A DNA stretch of 64,000 nucleotides, from NCBI RefSeq assembly GCF_027924405.1, contig NZ_AP026978.1, positions 2,232,001 through 2,296,000 on the forward strand. Reading direction: 5' to 3'. The position numbers and the translations under genes are program-made. This DNA comes from Nocardia sputorum. GTDB lineage: Bacteria > Actinomycetota > Actinomycetes > Mycobacteriales > Mycobacteriaceae. Below, piece after piece: positions 50,158 to 59,183 of the stretch (positions are counted from its first letter, which is position 1; every line of letters starts with the position of its first letter). The notes under the pieces are model-generated. The model was not told the origin of the DNA. It saw nothing but the letters and a program-made list of their open reading frames with translations, and did no database searches.

Positions 50158-50832
50158 TCAGCTCGAGGTCAATTCGTCGCGTCGCGCGGCTCTGACCTCG
50201 AATCCGTCGCACAGCGCGGTGAGCCCGTCGTAGAGCAGTTCCTCCTGGGTCAGGTCGCGCACGCCGCTGCCCGCGAGATCCGTCAGGGCGGTGGGGACCG
50301 GTCCCTGGGCCGTGCCGTTCAGCAGTGTCCGCAGCGCGTTGTCCCCGCCGGGATCCATGCCCTTGCGCGCCATCAGCTCGGCGCTGATCTCCGGCAGGGT
50401 CGCGCCGGAGATGTAATTCCACACGGTGAAGGACATACCGGTCGCCTCGCGGGTGGACACGCCGAGTTCCAGGAAGCCGTCCACCAGCCACGCCAGGCAG
50501 GCCAGGCTCTGCGGTCCGAAGCTGTAGCGCGGAGTGGCGAAGGTGAGCAGTACCCACGGGTGCTGCCGGTAGAGGGCCCAGTCGACCTCGGCGGCGATGC
50601 GTACCCGGTCGCGCCAGGTCCACCGCTGTCCTTCGGGGGAGGGATAGGGATTGCGCCGGGCCACTTCGTCGGTCATCAGCGCGAGCAGTTCGTCCTTGTT
50701 CGCGACGTGGCGATACAGCGACATGGCGCCCACCCCGAGCCGATCGGCGATGCGCCGCATGGACAGTGCGTCCAAGCCCTCGGCGTCGGCGAGCTCGATC
50801 GCGGTGTCGACAATGGCGGCGCGGTGCAGCAT
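50158..50832 (-). CDS. TetR/AcrR family regulator of the adjacent MFS gene
   Basis: 224-aa TetR regulator. The HTH is at about residues 5-48 (AAIVDTAIELADAEGLDALS, RRIADRLGVGAMSLYRHVAN). The C-terminal domain resembles the tetracycline-repressor/GntR-type TetR_C group. It is divergent from an MFS exporter with two GTAC-N3-GTAC operators between them (50835-50845, 50856-50870), one abutting its own start codon. It is probably a drug-responsive efflux repressor that also regulates itself. Confidence 0.9.
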   Translation of the reverse strand: MLHRAAIVDTAIELADAEGLDALSMRRIADRLGVGAMSLYRHVANKDELLALMTDEVARRNPYPSPEGQRWTWRDRVRIAAEVDWALYRQHPWVLLTFATPRYSFGPQSLACLAWLVDGFLELGVSTREATGMSFTVWNYISGATLPEISAELMARKGMDPGGDNALRTLLNGTAQGPVPTALTDLAGSGVRDLTQEELLYDGLTALCDGFEVRAARRDELTSS

Positions 50833-50834
50833 GC

Positions 50835-50845
50835 GTACACTGTAC
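50835..50845. promoter_or_regulatory. candidate TetR operator 1 (GTAC-N3-GTAC)
   Basis: GTAC-ACT-GTAC (GCGTAC on the outer left side), three bases upstream of the TetR start codon. The same arms and spacing recur at 50856-50870 with centres 23 bp apart, about two helical turns. Confidence 0.55.
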
Positions 50846-50855
50846 CCGGAGTCGT

Positions 50856-50870
50856 GCGTACGACGTACGC
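50856..50870. promoter_or_regulatory. candidate TetR operator 2 (GCGTAC-GAC-GTACGC)
   Basis: Perfect 6-bp arms around a 3-bp centre, 22 bp upstream of the MFS start. It shares GTAC-N3-GTAC with operator 1. Confidence 0.6.
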
Positions 50871-50892
50871 GTCAGTGAGAGGATGTCGGGTG

Positions 50893-52365
50893 ATGACAGA
50901 GGTGCAGCCGGTGCGAACCACGCCGTCCACCACGGGTTCGCGCCGCGCCTGGCTGGGCCTCGCGGTCCTGTTGCTGCCGGTGCTGCTGGTGTCGATGGAC
51001 ATCTCGGTGCTGTTCCTCGCGCTGCCGACGCTGACCCTGGATCTCGACCCGTCGGCGGACCAGCAGTTGTGGATCCTGGATATCTACGGCTTCTTGATCG
51101 CGGGCCTGCTGATCACCATGGGCAACCTCGGCGACCGGATCGGGCGGCGCAACATCTTGCTGGCGGGCGCGGCGGTCTTCGGCATCGCGTCGGTGATCGC
51201 CGGGTTCGCCCCCAGCGCCGGCGTGCTGATCGCGGCGCGGGCGCTGATGGGCATCGGTGGCGCGACGCTGCTGCCGTCCAGCCTGGCGCTGATCTCCAGC
51301 CTGTTCCCGGACGCCAGGGAGCGAGCCGCCGCGATCGGTGTCTGGACGGCGTTCTTCGCCGGTGGCTCGGCTGTGGGGCCGGTCATCGGGGGCATCCTGC
51401 TGCATCACTTCTGGTGGGGTTCGGTGTTCCTCATCAATATCCCGGTGCTGCTGGTCCTGCTCGCGTTCGGTCCGCTCGTGCTGCCGGAGCACCGAGCGGG
51501 GGCGCGGGGGCCGCTGGACCTGCCGAGCGTCGCCCTGTCGATCGGCGGCATCCTGCCGGTGGTGTACGGCATCAAGCACGCCGCCACCGAAGGCATCGAT
51601 GCGCAGGCGATCGTCGTCGCGCTGATCGGCGCGGTGATCCTGACCGTCTTCGTGCGTAGGCAGCGGCAACTCGACGAACCCCTGCTGGACCTGCGGTTGT
51701 TCGCCCGCCCGCAATTCTCGGTCGCCATCGGCGCCAGCCTGACGGGCATGATGTCACTGGCCGGTCTGAGCTACCTGACCAGCATCTATCTGCAGTCGGT
51801 GACCGGGCGCACGCCGCTGGCGGCGGCCTTGCTCGGCATTCCGATGGCGATCGCGGTGTTCGTCTGCTCGGTGGGCGGCGCCCGGGTCGGGCATCGCTTC
51901 GGCGCGCGCGCCACCTTCGTGTTCGCCCTGCTCGCCTCCGCGGTGGGCAATCTGATGCTGCTCGGCGTCGGCGCGCACGACGGACTCTGGTGGTATCTGA
52001 CCGGATCCGCGATCGCCGGAGTCGGCTACGGTCTGGCGTTCACACTGGTGTCCGAGGTCGCGGTGTCCTCGGTGCCGCCGGAGCGGGCCGGGTCGGCGGT
52101 CGGCATCTCGGAGACCAGCTTCGAACTGGGCAACGCGCTGGGCTTGGCGCTGCTCGGTTCGCTCGCCGCGCTGATCTTCCGGTCCGGGGGCGACTACGCG
52201 GAGACCCTCGGCGAGACCATCCAGCACGCCGGCGGCGACGCGGCGCTGATCGACGCGGCCCGGGGGTCCTTCGTCGACGGCATGCACGTCGCGGTGGCCG
52301 TCGGCGCGGCGGCGCTCACCGCGATGGCGCTGATCGCGCGTTTCGCTTCGCCACGCCCGCGCTGA
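50893..52365 (+). CDS. MFS transporter, DHA2 (14-TM) drug efflux type
   Basis: 490-aa major facilitator with about 14 TM helices. LVSMDISVLFLALPTLTLDL (motif D1), LLITMGNLGDRIGRRNILLA (motif A), ARALMGIGGATLLPSSLALI and GVWTAFFAGGSAVGPVIGGI (antiporter motif C) mark the DHA2 QacA/EmrB family of proton-driven multidrug exporters. ATG 50893 was chosen over the overlapping GTG 50890. It is probably repressed by the divergent TetR protein; export of toxic compounds is inferred. Confidence 0.92.
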   Translation: MTEVQPVRTTPSTTGSRRAWLGLAVLLLPVLLVSMDISVLFLALPTLTLDLDPSADQQLWILDIYGFLIAGLLITMGNLGDRIGRRNILLAGAAVFGIASVIAGFAPSAGVLIAARALMGIGGATLLPSSLALISSLFPDARERAAAIGVWTAFFAGGSAVGPVIGGILLHHFWWGSVFLINIPVLLVLLAFGPLVLPEHRAGARGPLDLPSVALSIGGILPVVYGIKHAATEGIDAQAIVVALIGAVILTVFVRRQRQLDEPLLDLRLFARPQFSVAIGASLTGMMSLAGLSYLTSIYLQSVTGRTPLAAALLGIPMAIAVFVCSVGGARVGHRFGARATFVFALLASAVGNLMLLGVGAHDGLWWYLTGSAIAGVGYGLAFTLVSEVAVSSVPPERAGSAVGISETSFELGNALGLALLGSLAALIFRSGGDYAETLGETIQHAGGDAALIDAARGSFVDGMHVAVAVGAAALTAMALIARFASPRPR

Positions 52366-52372
52366 GCCGGGA

Positions 52373-53101
52373 TCAGCGGCCGAACACCGTCGCCACGACC
52401 TCGGCTGCCCAGCGGTTCATCGGCCGGATGATCGCGCCGTGTGCCCAGCGGACCGGGCGCACCACCAGCGCATGCCAGACGACCGCCAGGGCGGCGAACA
52501 CCGGGCGCAGTACGCAGCGGTACACCGCCCGGCACGGCGCCACCACGAGGACGCCCACGACGAGGGTGGCCACACGCCACCCGTATCGTGCGGTCGTGCG
52601 CAGCACGCTCCACAGCGGGCGCAGCACCCAGCGCCACAGTTGCGTCAGCGGCCAGACGATCAACCACTCGACGGTGCGATGGCACACCCATGCGATGGCA
52701 TAGACGACCGGGTAGACCACCCAGCGCAGCAGCCAAGCCCCCACGGGGCGAATGATCCTGCGCCACAGGAAGATTTCCACCGCCCGCCGCAGCGGTCGCA
52801 ACAGGTACTCGAGCAGGAAGGACAGGAGCGGCGTGAGCACCAAACCCCACAGCAGATGCTGGATCACCCAGCCCCACAAGAAGTCCTTCGCGACGATCCA
52901 GGCCGGCCGCAGCACCCAGTGCCAGACCAGTTCGGCCGCCGGAACCACCAGGTACCGCACGACATACCCGAGCGCCGCTCCGGTGACGCGGCCCAGCAGG
53001 ACAATGCCTTCCCACAACAGGCGGATCGGGACCAGCACGACGATCGCGATGCCGCGCGCGATCCATTGTGCGATCGATACCTGTGTATCCGGCGTCGACA
53101 C
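52373..53101 (-). CDS. Trp-rich hydrophobic protein built from paired-proline repeats
   Basis: 242-aa protein of no family I recognise. It consists almost wholly of a degenerate unit: hydrophobic pair, Pro, 10-11 mostly hydrophobic/Trp/Arg residues, then hydrophobic-Arg-Pro. Prolines fall in six pairs at 54/66, 91/103, 119/131, 151/162, 189/200 and 216/227, always 11-12 apart, with examples WHWVLRPAW, LLEYLLRPLR, RWVLRPLW and RCVLRPVF. Hydrophobicity is high, but Arg/Trp are regularly spaced, so membrane-surface or re-entrant helices are likelier than plain TM segments. GTG 53099-53101 follows GGGGGAA. It is convergent with the MFS gene. Confidence 0.68.
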   Translation of the reverse strand: MSTPDTQVSIAQWIARGIAIVVLVPIRLLWEGIVLLGRVTGAALGYVVRYLVVPAAELVWHWVLRPAWIVAKDFLWGWVIQHLLWGLVLTPLLSFLLEYLLRPLRRAVEIFLWRRIIRPVGAWLLRWVVYPVVYAIAWVCHRTVEWLIVWPLTQLWRWVLRPLWSVLRTTARYGWRVATLVVGVLVVAPCRAVYRCVLRPVFAALAVVWHALVVRPVRWAHGAIIRPMNRWAAEVVATVFGR

Positions 53102-53338
53102 CGTGTTCCCCCTCGGCTGACCACCTGGGCAAGGCCCGGGCGAAGAATCCGTGCGATCCCACATTCGATCACACGAGTGGCGCTGTGCGCGTGAGTAGAA
53201 ATGCTCGAGCCGCGCACCGGCGCATCGCCGCCTACCTCACCCGCCAGGACCTGCCGCGGCTCGTACGGGACATGTCGCGCGCGGACCGATCGCGCGAAGC
53301 CCGGGTGGGCGCCCCGAACAACGCCTACAGTCGAATTC

Positions 53339-54208
53339 GTGAACCGAGCCCGGCCTGCGAGCAACGGTCGTCCGGTCGCCGAACGGGTGGCGACGCGACT
53401 GCTGTATCCCACGTCGCGTCCGCCGGACGAGGCGTTGCGCGCCGCGGTTGGCGGCAAGATCGTGCTGGTCACCGGTTCGTCGCACGGGATAGGCAAGGCC
53501 AGCGCGCGCAAGCTGGCGGCGGCGGGCGCGACCGTGCTGCTCGTGGCCCGCTCCGGCGGCGAACTCGAGCAGGTGGCCGCGGAGATCACTGCCGCGGGCG
53601 GCATCGCGCACACCTACCCCACCGATCTCACGGACATGGACGCCGTCGAACGGCTCGGCCGCCTGCTCCTCGACGAACACGGCCACCTCGACATGGTGAT
53701 CAACAACGCCGGCAAATCGATCCGCCGCCCGATCGATGAGTCCTATGACCGTTTCCACGATTTCACCCGCACCATCGAGGTGAACTACCTGGGTCCGGTG
53801 CGCCTGCTGCTCACACTGCTGCCCGCGATGCGCGCGCGGCGACAGGGCCACATCGTCAACGTGTCGACCTGGGGTGTGCGCATGCCACCCGCGCCGCGCT
53901 GGGCTGCCTACGGTGCCTCCAAATCCGCCTTCGACGTCTGGCTGCGCAGCGTGGCGGCGGAGGTGGCCGCCGACGGCGTCACCACCACCTCGATCTATCT
54001 GCCGCTCGTGCACACGAGGATGAGCGCGCCCACGGACTTCAGCCGCGTCCCCGGGCTCACCGTGGCCGAGGCCGCCGACCTCGTCTGCCACGCGGTGACC
54101 GCGAAGCCGCGCGAGATCGCCCCGTGGTGGTCGGGCCCGGTGCAGGCGTGGACCGATCTGACCCGGGGCCGCGCCCAGCGATTCATGGAGCGCGCTTTCC
54201 GTCGCTGA
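53339..54208 (+). CDS. SDR family NAD(P)-dependent oxidoreductase
   Basis: 289-aa short-chain dehydrogenase with a 38-residue N-terminal extension. VLVTGSSHGIGKASARKLAA is the cofactor motif, then VINNAGKSIRRPI, the catalytic Ser in IVNVSTWGVR and Tyr/Lys in AAYGASKSAFDVW. The C-terminus (PWWSGPVQAWTDLTRGRAQR) resembles mycobacterial SDRs that act on lipids. GTG 53339 is the likely start; no strong Shine-Dalgarno is visible, so the mRNA may be leaderless. Substrate unknown. Confidence 0.85.
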   Translation: MNRARPASNGRPVAERVATRLLYPTSRPPDEALRAAVGGKIVLVTGSSHGIGKASARKLAAAGATVLLVARSGGELEQVAAEITAAGGIAHTYPTDLTDMDAVERLGRLLLDEHGHLDMVINNAGKSIRRPIDESYDRFHDFTRTIEVNYLGPVRLLLTLLPAMRARRQGHIVNVSTWGVRMPPAPRWAAYGASKSAFDVWLRSVAAEVAADGVTTTSIYLPLVHTRMSAPTDFSRVPGLTVAEAADLVCHAVTAKPREIAPWWSGPVQAWTDLTRGRAQRFMERAFRR

Positions 54209-54267
54209 CCTGGAATGCCAGGAAGCTCTGGGCGTGCGGTCGGCGCACCGGGACATAGGATCGACTA

Positions 54268-54933
54268 ATGCGTGCACCCGCTGCGACCGATCCGGCTGCG
54301 TCCGGCTTGACGACGCTGCTCGCGCTCGCCGACTCGCGGCTGCCCATCGGCGGGCACGTGCACTCCGGCGGTGTGGAGGAAGCCGTCGCCTCCGGCGTGC
54401 TCCGCGACGTCGCGACGGTGGAACTGTACCTGCGCCGCCGGATCCGGACGTCGGGGCTGGTGGCCGCATCGCTCGCCGCGGCGGTATGCGCGGGCGAGCT
54501 GGATCCGGCGCGGGCGGAGACAGAAGCCGACGCGCGCACGCCCGCCCCCGCGGCACGAACCGCGTCCCGGGCCCAAGGCCGCGGCCTGGCGCGGCTGGCG
54601 AAACAGCTGTGGCCCCGGCACGATTGGTCGTCACTGGGGACGACACCGCATCTGTCCACGGTCTTCGGGATGGTCGGTGCGGCCGCCGCGGTGCCGCCCC
54701 GGGAGATCGCGGGCGTGGTCGTCTACACGACGCTCACCGGGGCCGCCACCGCGGCACAGCGCTTGCTGGCCCTGGATCCCGCCGCGATCGCCGCGTGCAC
54801 CATCCGCCTGGCCGGCCTGTGCGACCGCGTCGCCGCCGAGGCCGCGACCGGTCTGGCCGCGATGTCCGATCCGCTGCAGGACGTGCTCGCCGAGCGCCAT
54901 CGGCAGCGGGACATGCCCCTGTTCGCGAGTTGA
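54268..54933 (+). CDS. ureF: urease accessory protein UreF
   Basis: 221-aa all-helical UreF, part of the UreDFG chaperone that loads nickel into urease. [23 protein letters not shown] is the family N-terminal signature (seen in pieces [16 protein letters not shown] and VEEAVASG). [20 protein letters not shown] and [20 protein letters not shown] follow. Length is normal. It heads an ureF-ureG-ureD operon; the structural genes ureA, ureB and ureC, which precede ureF in M. tuberculosis, are not present upstream. Confidence 0.93.
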   Translation: MRAPAATDPAASGLTTLLALADSRLPIGGHVHSGGVEEAVASGVLRDVATVELYLRRRIRTSGLVAASLAAAVCAGELDPARAETEADARTPAPAARTASRAQGRGLARLAKQLWPRHDWSSLGTTPHLSTVFGMVGAAAAVPPREIAGVVVYTTLTGAATAAQRLLALDPAAIAACTIRLAGLCDRVAAEAATGLAAMSDPLQDVLAERHRQRDMPLFAS

Positions 54934-54958
54934 AGCCCCGGAAGAAGGAGACCGCGCC

Positions 54959-55672
54959 ATGCCCCCGCACCTGATCGACGGTGAGCCGCACGACCACGGT
55001 CACGATCGGCCGAAACGCGACCGCACGCCCGGGGAGGCGCTGCGCATCGGCATCGGTGGCCCGGTCGGCTCCGGGAAGACCGCGCTGGTGGCGGCGTTGT
55101 GCAGGCAGTTGCGCGACGAACTGTCGCTGGCGGTGCTGACCAACGACATCTACACCACCGAGGACGCCGACTTCCTGCGCAGGCACGCGGTCCTGCCGGA
55201 CGAGCGGATTACCGCCGTGCAGACCGGCGGCTGCCCGCACACCGCCATCCGCGACGACATCACCGCCAACCTCGACGCCATCGATGATCTGGTCGCCGCC
55301 AACCCGCCGCTGGATCTGATCCTGGTCGAATCCGGCGGCGACAATCTCACCGCGACCTTCTCCTCCGGGCTGATCGACGTGCAGATCTTCGTGGTGGACG
55401 TGGCGGGCGGTGACAAGGTGCCCCGCAAAGGCGGTCCGGGCGTGACCTTCTCGGACCTGCTGGTGGTCAACAAGACCGATCTGGCGCCGCTGGTCGGCGC
55501 CGACCTCGGTGTGATGGAGCGGGACGCGGCGCGGGTGCGTGGGGAGCGGCCGACGGTGCTGATCTCGCTCACCGAGGACCCCGCGGCGACGCCGGTACTG
55601 GCCTGGGTGCGCGAGCAACTGCGCGTGGTCGCCGAGCGGGACCGCGCGGACGAATCCGCCGCCGCCCACTGA
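54959..55672 (+). CDS. ureG: urease accessory GTPase UreG
   Basis: 237-aa SIMIBI-class GTPase supplying energy for nickel insertion into urease. A short His-rich N-terminus ([14 protein letters not shown]) precedes the P-loop [13 protein letters not shown]. The metal-binding Cys-Pro-His motif is in [24 protein letters not shown] (G2/G3 region) and [10 protein letters not shown] (NKxD) are present. ATG 54959 follows GAAGGAG. The stop is directly followed by the ureD ATG with no gap. Confidence 0.96.
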   Translation: MPPHLIDGEPHDHGHDRPKRDRTPGEALRIGIGGPVGSGKTALVAALCRQLRDELSLAVLTNDIYTTEDADFLRRHAVLPDERITAVQTGGCPHTAIRDDITANLDAIDDLVAANPPLDLILVESGGDNLTATFSSGLIDVQIFVVDVAGGDKVPRKGGPGVTFSDLLVVNKTDLAPLVGADLGVMERDAARVRGERPTVLISLTEDPAATPVLAWVREQLRVVAERDRADESAAAH

Positions 55673-56362
55673 ATGCCGCTGGTGCGCACCGAGTTACGAA
55701 TATTCGCTCACCCGGCGGCCCTACCGGAGATCCATGCCTGCGGCGGGTTGTCGGCCCGCCGCACCGGCCCGCGAACGGTCCATCTGATCGGCACCGCCGC
55801 CACGCCCCTGGGCGGCGACGAACTCGACGTCGTGATCATGGTCGCACCCGGCGCCGAACTGGTGGTGCGCTCGGTCGCGGCGACTCTCGCGCTACCGGGC
55901 CCGGCGACGCTCCTGTCGTCCGGACGCTGGCACCTGGAGGTCGGCAGCGGGGGAGTGCTGGATTTCGATCCGGAGCCGATGATCGTCGCGGGTGGCGCGC
56001 GGCACCACTCGGTCACCACGATCCGGTTGGCCTCCGCCGCCCGGCTGCGCATGCGCGAACGTGTCCAGGTCGGCCGCGCGGGCGAGGACGGCGGCCAGTG
56101 GCAAGGAGACCTCATCGCCGACGTGGACGACATCCCGTTGCTGCGCCACCGGCTGGCGCTGGGCGCGGGCACACCGGTCGATGACGTGCTGGCCGCGCCG
56201 CGTGCCCTGGAGAGCGAACTCGTCTATCCGGACGAATGCGCGGCGGCGACTACCGGTTTGACGCAGAGCCGGTTGCCGCTGGCGGCGGGCGGCAGTTTGT
56301 TCACCCGCACCGGGCCGGTGCTGCGCGTGTCCGGCGTGGAGCACGCCGAGGTGAAGAGCTGA
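55673..56362 (+). CDS. ureD: urease accessory protein UreD
   Basis: 229-aa UreD/UreH, the scaffold through which nickel reaches urease. HLIGTAATPLGGDELDVVIM is the conserved N-terminal block. The others are GPATLLSSGRWHLEVGSGGV, LDFDPEPMIVAGGARHHSVT and RMRERVQVGRAGEDGGQWQG. Length is near that of actinobacterial homologues. ATG 55673 abuts the ureG stop. It is convergent with a secreted-protein gene, with a hairpin between them. Confidence 0.92.
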   Translation: MPLVRTELRIFAHPAALPEIHACGGLSARRTGPRTVHLIGTAATPLGGDELDVVIMVAPGAELVVRSVAATLALPGPATLLSSGRWHLEVGSGGVLDFDPEPMIVAGGARHHSVTTIRLASAARLRMRERVQVGRAGEDGGQWQGDLIADVDDIPLLRHRLALGAGTPVDDVLAAPRALESELVYPDECAAATTGLTQSRLPLAAGGSLFTRTGPVLRVSGVEHAEVKS

Positions 56363-56507
56363 TCAGTGGCGGATCGGCCGTGCGACTCCGGTCCGCGGTG
56401 TGTGTCCACCTCCCGGGCGGCCCTGTCGGGAACGATCACGAACGGTCCCGTGCCGTATGTGGGATTTGTTCCCCAGAGGTGTAATTCGACCGAGACCTGG
56501 AGAAAGA

Positions 56508-56547
56508 AAGGGTGGGAGCTCGACAGCGTCGTCGGGTTCCCACCCTT
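56508..56547. terminator. terminator hairpin between ureD and the convergent gene
   Basis: 10-bp stem AAGGGTGGGA / TCCCACCCTT with a 20-nt loop; A-rich on the left side, so on the minus strand the stem is followed by a U-containing run. It serves the convergent gene ending at 56577 and probably the urease operon. Confidence 0.6.
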
Positions 56548-56576
56548 CCGGCTCGCTTCTCGGAAACGTCATCCGG

Positions 56577-57431
56577 TCAGCCGTTGGCCGTATCGGCGGT
56601 CTCAGGAGCCGTCTCGCCTGCCTCCGGGGCCGGGGCGGCCGGCTGTGGTGCGCTGAGCGCCCGCGGCGGCGCGCTGAGCGCGTGCACGACCCCGAGTCCA
56701 GCGCCGATGCCCGCACCGATGGCGGACAACGGGGCGGCCATCAGAGCCGCACCGTAGGCCGCCCCGATCGGGCCCGCCGCGAGGCCGATCGGCGCGAACG
56801 GCAAACCGATGGCCAGTGCGAGACCGCCGCCGACGGCCGCCCCGAACAGCGCGAACGGGCTGGCGAACACGAAGCCCGCCGCCGCGCCGATCGCGGCGGC
56901 ACCCATCGTCTGGCCGGCGACGCGGTCGGACCGCGTGCGCTCCATCCCGATCGAATCGAAGAACGTCGCCATATTCGCCTCGGCCATGGCGGCGGTGTCG
57001 TTGATCTGGATCGCCTGCTCCCGATAGAGCCATTCCGGTGCGTCGACCTGCACGTCGCCGAAGCGCAACTTGCCGGACGGCGGCGCGATCGGCGGTACCG
57101 GGGGCACCGGAACCGGCGCATGCAGCCCGACCAGCGGAGCCAGGTACTGGTGATCGGGCAGTGGACGTGCCCATTGCAACGAACTCAGGATGTCGTCCGG
57201 AATCCGCAGACCCTCGTACGGACGCACGTTCGGCGCCTCCGCGGCGGGCCACTGGGCCCCTTCGGTCTGATCGGCGGAATCCGTCCTGGTCACCGGAACG
57301 GGATGATCGGGCTCGGCGTTCGCCGTCCCGGTTCCCACCAGCGCGAGAACGAGAGGAACCGCCCCCACGGCGACCAGGGAGCCCAATTTCGGCCGGTGCG
57401 GTTTGGGTGCTCGGTGCTTGCCCGTGCCCAT
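56577..57431 (-). CDS. secreted Gly/Ala-rich hypothetical protein
   Basis: 284-aa exported protein. The N-terminus is basic and His/Pro-rich (GTGKHRAPKPHRPKLG). The signal core is VAVGAVPLVLALVGTGTANA, with cleavage around residue 40. A mature Pro-rich domain follows (PVPVPPVPPIAPPSGKLRFG), then a hydrophobic Gly/Ala region (about 175-250, e.g. GAAAIGAAAGFVFASPFALF) that could insert in a membrane, as in glycine-zipper proteins. The tail is acidic. ATG 57431 follows AAAGGTGAT. Common in Nocardia-like genomes; function unknown. Confidence 0.75.
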   Translation of the reverse strand: MGTGKHRAPKPHRPKLGSLVAVGAVPLVLALVGTGTANAEPDHPVPVTRTDSADQTEGAQWPAAEAPNVRPYEGLRIPDDILSSLQWARPLPDHQYLAPLVGLHAPVPVPPVPPIAPPSGKLRFGDVQVDAPEWLYREQAIQINDTAAMAEANMATFFDSIGMERTRSDRVAGQTMGAAAIGAAAGFVFASPFALFGAAVGGGLALAIGLPFAPIGLAAGPIGAAYGAALMAAPLSAIGAGIGAGLGVVHALSAPPRALSAPQPAAPAPEAGETAPETADTANG

Positions 57432-57520
57432 AGATCACCTTTCATCCGAAGGAGACGTCGACGCCTCACATTCGGATCCGCTGGGCGACCTGGATTGGTC
57501 GAACGCGCTATGACGGCCGA

Positions 57521-58954
57521 TCAGCCGGCTTTGGCGTCGGTATGCGCCTTGTCCACGGCGACGCGGCTGTTGGTGGAGGCACCGAGCGCGGCGGCCAGTT
57601 GTTCGGCGTCCTCGTCGTCGCCGTTGCTGATCGCCTCCAAGGCAAGCCGGGCGAACACCCACTGTTCGGTGGCTGCCATCTGCCCGCGGCTGCGGCCGAG
57701 GAAGGTGACGAACCACTGGATCACGGTGACGATCCGGCTGCGGTAGCCCACCAGGTAGTACAGGTGCAGCGCCAGCCAGGCCAGCCACGCGATGAACCCG
57801 CCGAACTCCAGCTTGCCCACCTGGCACACGGCGCTGAACCGCGAGATGGTGGCCATGCTGCCCTTGTTGAAGTACTTGAACGGCTTGCGCTCCTGCGGCG
57901 CCTGGCCCTTCAGTCCCGCCTTGATCTGCTTGGCTGCGTAGGTCGCGCCCTGGATGGCGCCCTGCGCCTGACCGGGCACGTTCGGCACCGACATCAGATC
58001 GCCGACCACGAAGACGTTCGGGTGGCCCTTGACGGTCAGATCCGGTTCCACCACGACCCGGCCCGCGCGGTCGACCTCCGTGCCGTCGGACTGATCGGCG
58101 ATCAGCTTGCCCAGCGGGCTGGCCTGCACGCCCGCCGACCAGACCTTGCACGCCGACTCGATCCGGCGGATCGTTCCGTCGGAATCCTTCACCGTGACGC
58201 CGAACGCGTCGACATCGATCACCATGGCGTTGAGCTGGATCTCCACGCCCATCTTCTCCAGCCGGCGTTCGGCCTTGCCGCCCAGCTTCGGCCCCATCGG
58301 CCCGAGCACCGCGCCCGCGCCCTCGATGAGCACGACCCGCGCGTCGCGCGGATCGATGTTGTGGAAGGTGCCCTCCAGCGTGCGGTCGGACAGCTCGGCG
58401 ATCTGCCCGGCCAGCTCCACGCCGGTCGGTCCGGCGCCGACGATGACGAAGGTCAGCAGCCGGTCGCGTTCCTCTTGGGTGGTGGCGAGTTCGGCCTGCT
58501 CGAAGGCGCCGAGGATCCGGCCGCGCAGCTCGAGCGCGTCATCGATGGTCTTCATGCCGGGCGCGTAGGTGGCGAACCGGTCGTTGCCGAAGTAGGACTG
58601 CTGGGCGCCGGTCGCGACGATCAGGCTGTCGAACGGGGTGACCGTGTCCTGGTCGAGCAGGCGCGAGGTCACCGTGTTGTTGGTCAGGTCGATGTCGGTG
58701 ACCTCGCCTAGTAGCACCTGTGCGTTCTTCTGCTTGCGTAGCACCAGCCGGGTGGCGGGCGCGATCTCGCCGACCGAGAGGATGCCGGTGGCGACCTGGT
58801 AGAGCAGCGGCTGGAACAGGTGGGTCGAGGTCTTCGAGATCAGCGTGACGTCGACGTCGGCGCGCTTGAGGTGCTTGGTGCCGAACAGGCCGCCGAAGCC
58901 CGAGCCGATCACCACCACCCGGTGCCGGCCGTTCTCGACAGTCTGAGTGCTCAT
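57521..58954 (-). CDS. ndh: type II NADH dehydrogenase Ndh
   Basis: 477-aa non-proton-pumping NADH:quinone oxidoreductase at the inner membrane. The FAD motif is VVVIGSGFGGLFGTKHLKR and the NADH motif is TFVIVGAGPTGVELAGQIAE. FVVGDLMSVPNVPGQAQGAI and GSMATISRFSAVCQVGKLEF are hallmarks. The C-terminal amphipathic/hydrophobic helices (FIAWLAWLALHLYYLVGYRS) anchor it to the membrane. Gene order ureD then ndh on the opposite strand equals Rv1853-Rv1854c. Confidence 0.96.
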   Translation of the reverse strand: MSTQTVENGRHRVVVIGSGFGGLFGTKHLKRADVDVTLISKTSTHLFQPLLYQVATGILSVGEIAPATRLVLRKQKNAQVLLGEVTDIDLTNNTVTSRLLDQDTVTPFDSLIVATGAQQSYFGNDRFATYAPGMKTIDDALELRGRILGAFEQAELATTQEERDRLLTFVIVGAGPTGVELAGQIAELSDRTLEGTFHNIDPRDARVVLIEGAGAVLGPMGPKLGGKAERRLEKMGVEIQLNAMVIDVDAFGVTVKDSDGTIRRIESACKVWSAGVQASPLGKLIADQSDGTEVDRAGRVVVEPDLTVKGHPNVFVVGDLMSVPNVPGQAQGAIQGATYAAKQIKAGLKGQAPQERKPFKYFNKGSMATISRFSAVCQVGKLEFGGFIAWLAWLALHLYYLVGYRSRIVTVIQWFVTFLGRSRGQMAATEQWVFARLALEAISNGDDEDAEQLAAALGASTNSRVAVDKAHTDAKAG

Positions 58955-59183
58955 CGTGCTGCTCCTCGATGGACCTTGGGGGTCGTCCCCGGCGGCGGTT
59001 CCTGACAGCTAAACCGTAGCCGCCGCGCCGGGCAGCGTCACGACGAGATCCCCGTTCCTGGCGTGTTGCGGTGCGACGTCTCACCGTCGCCGGGCCGGCG
59101 CGGGGAGGTTCGTCGCGGCCGAACCGGCCGAGCGGGGGAGGTGGAGAGCCTACGATGGTACCTGTCGCTCAGGGAGGATTGCC

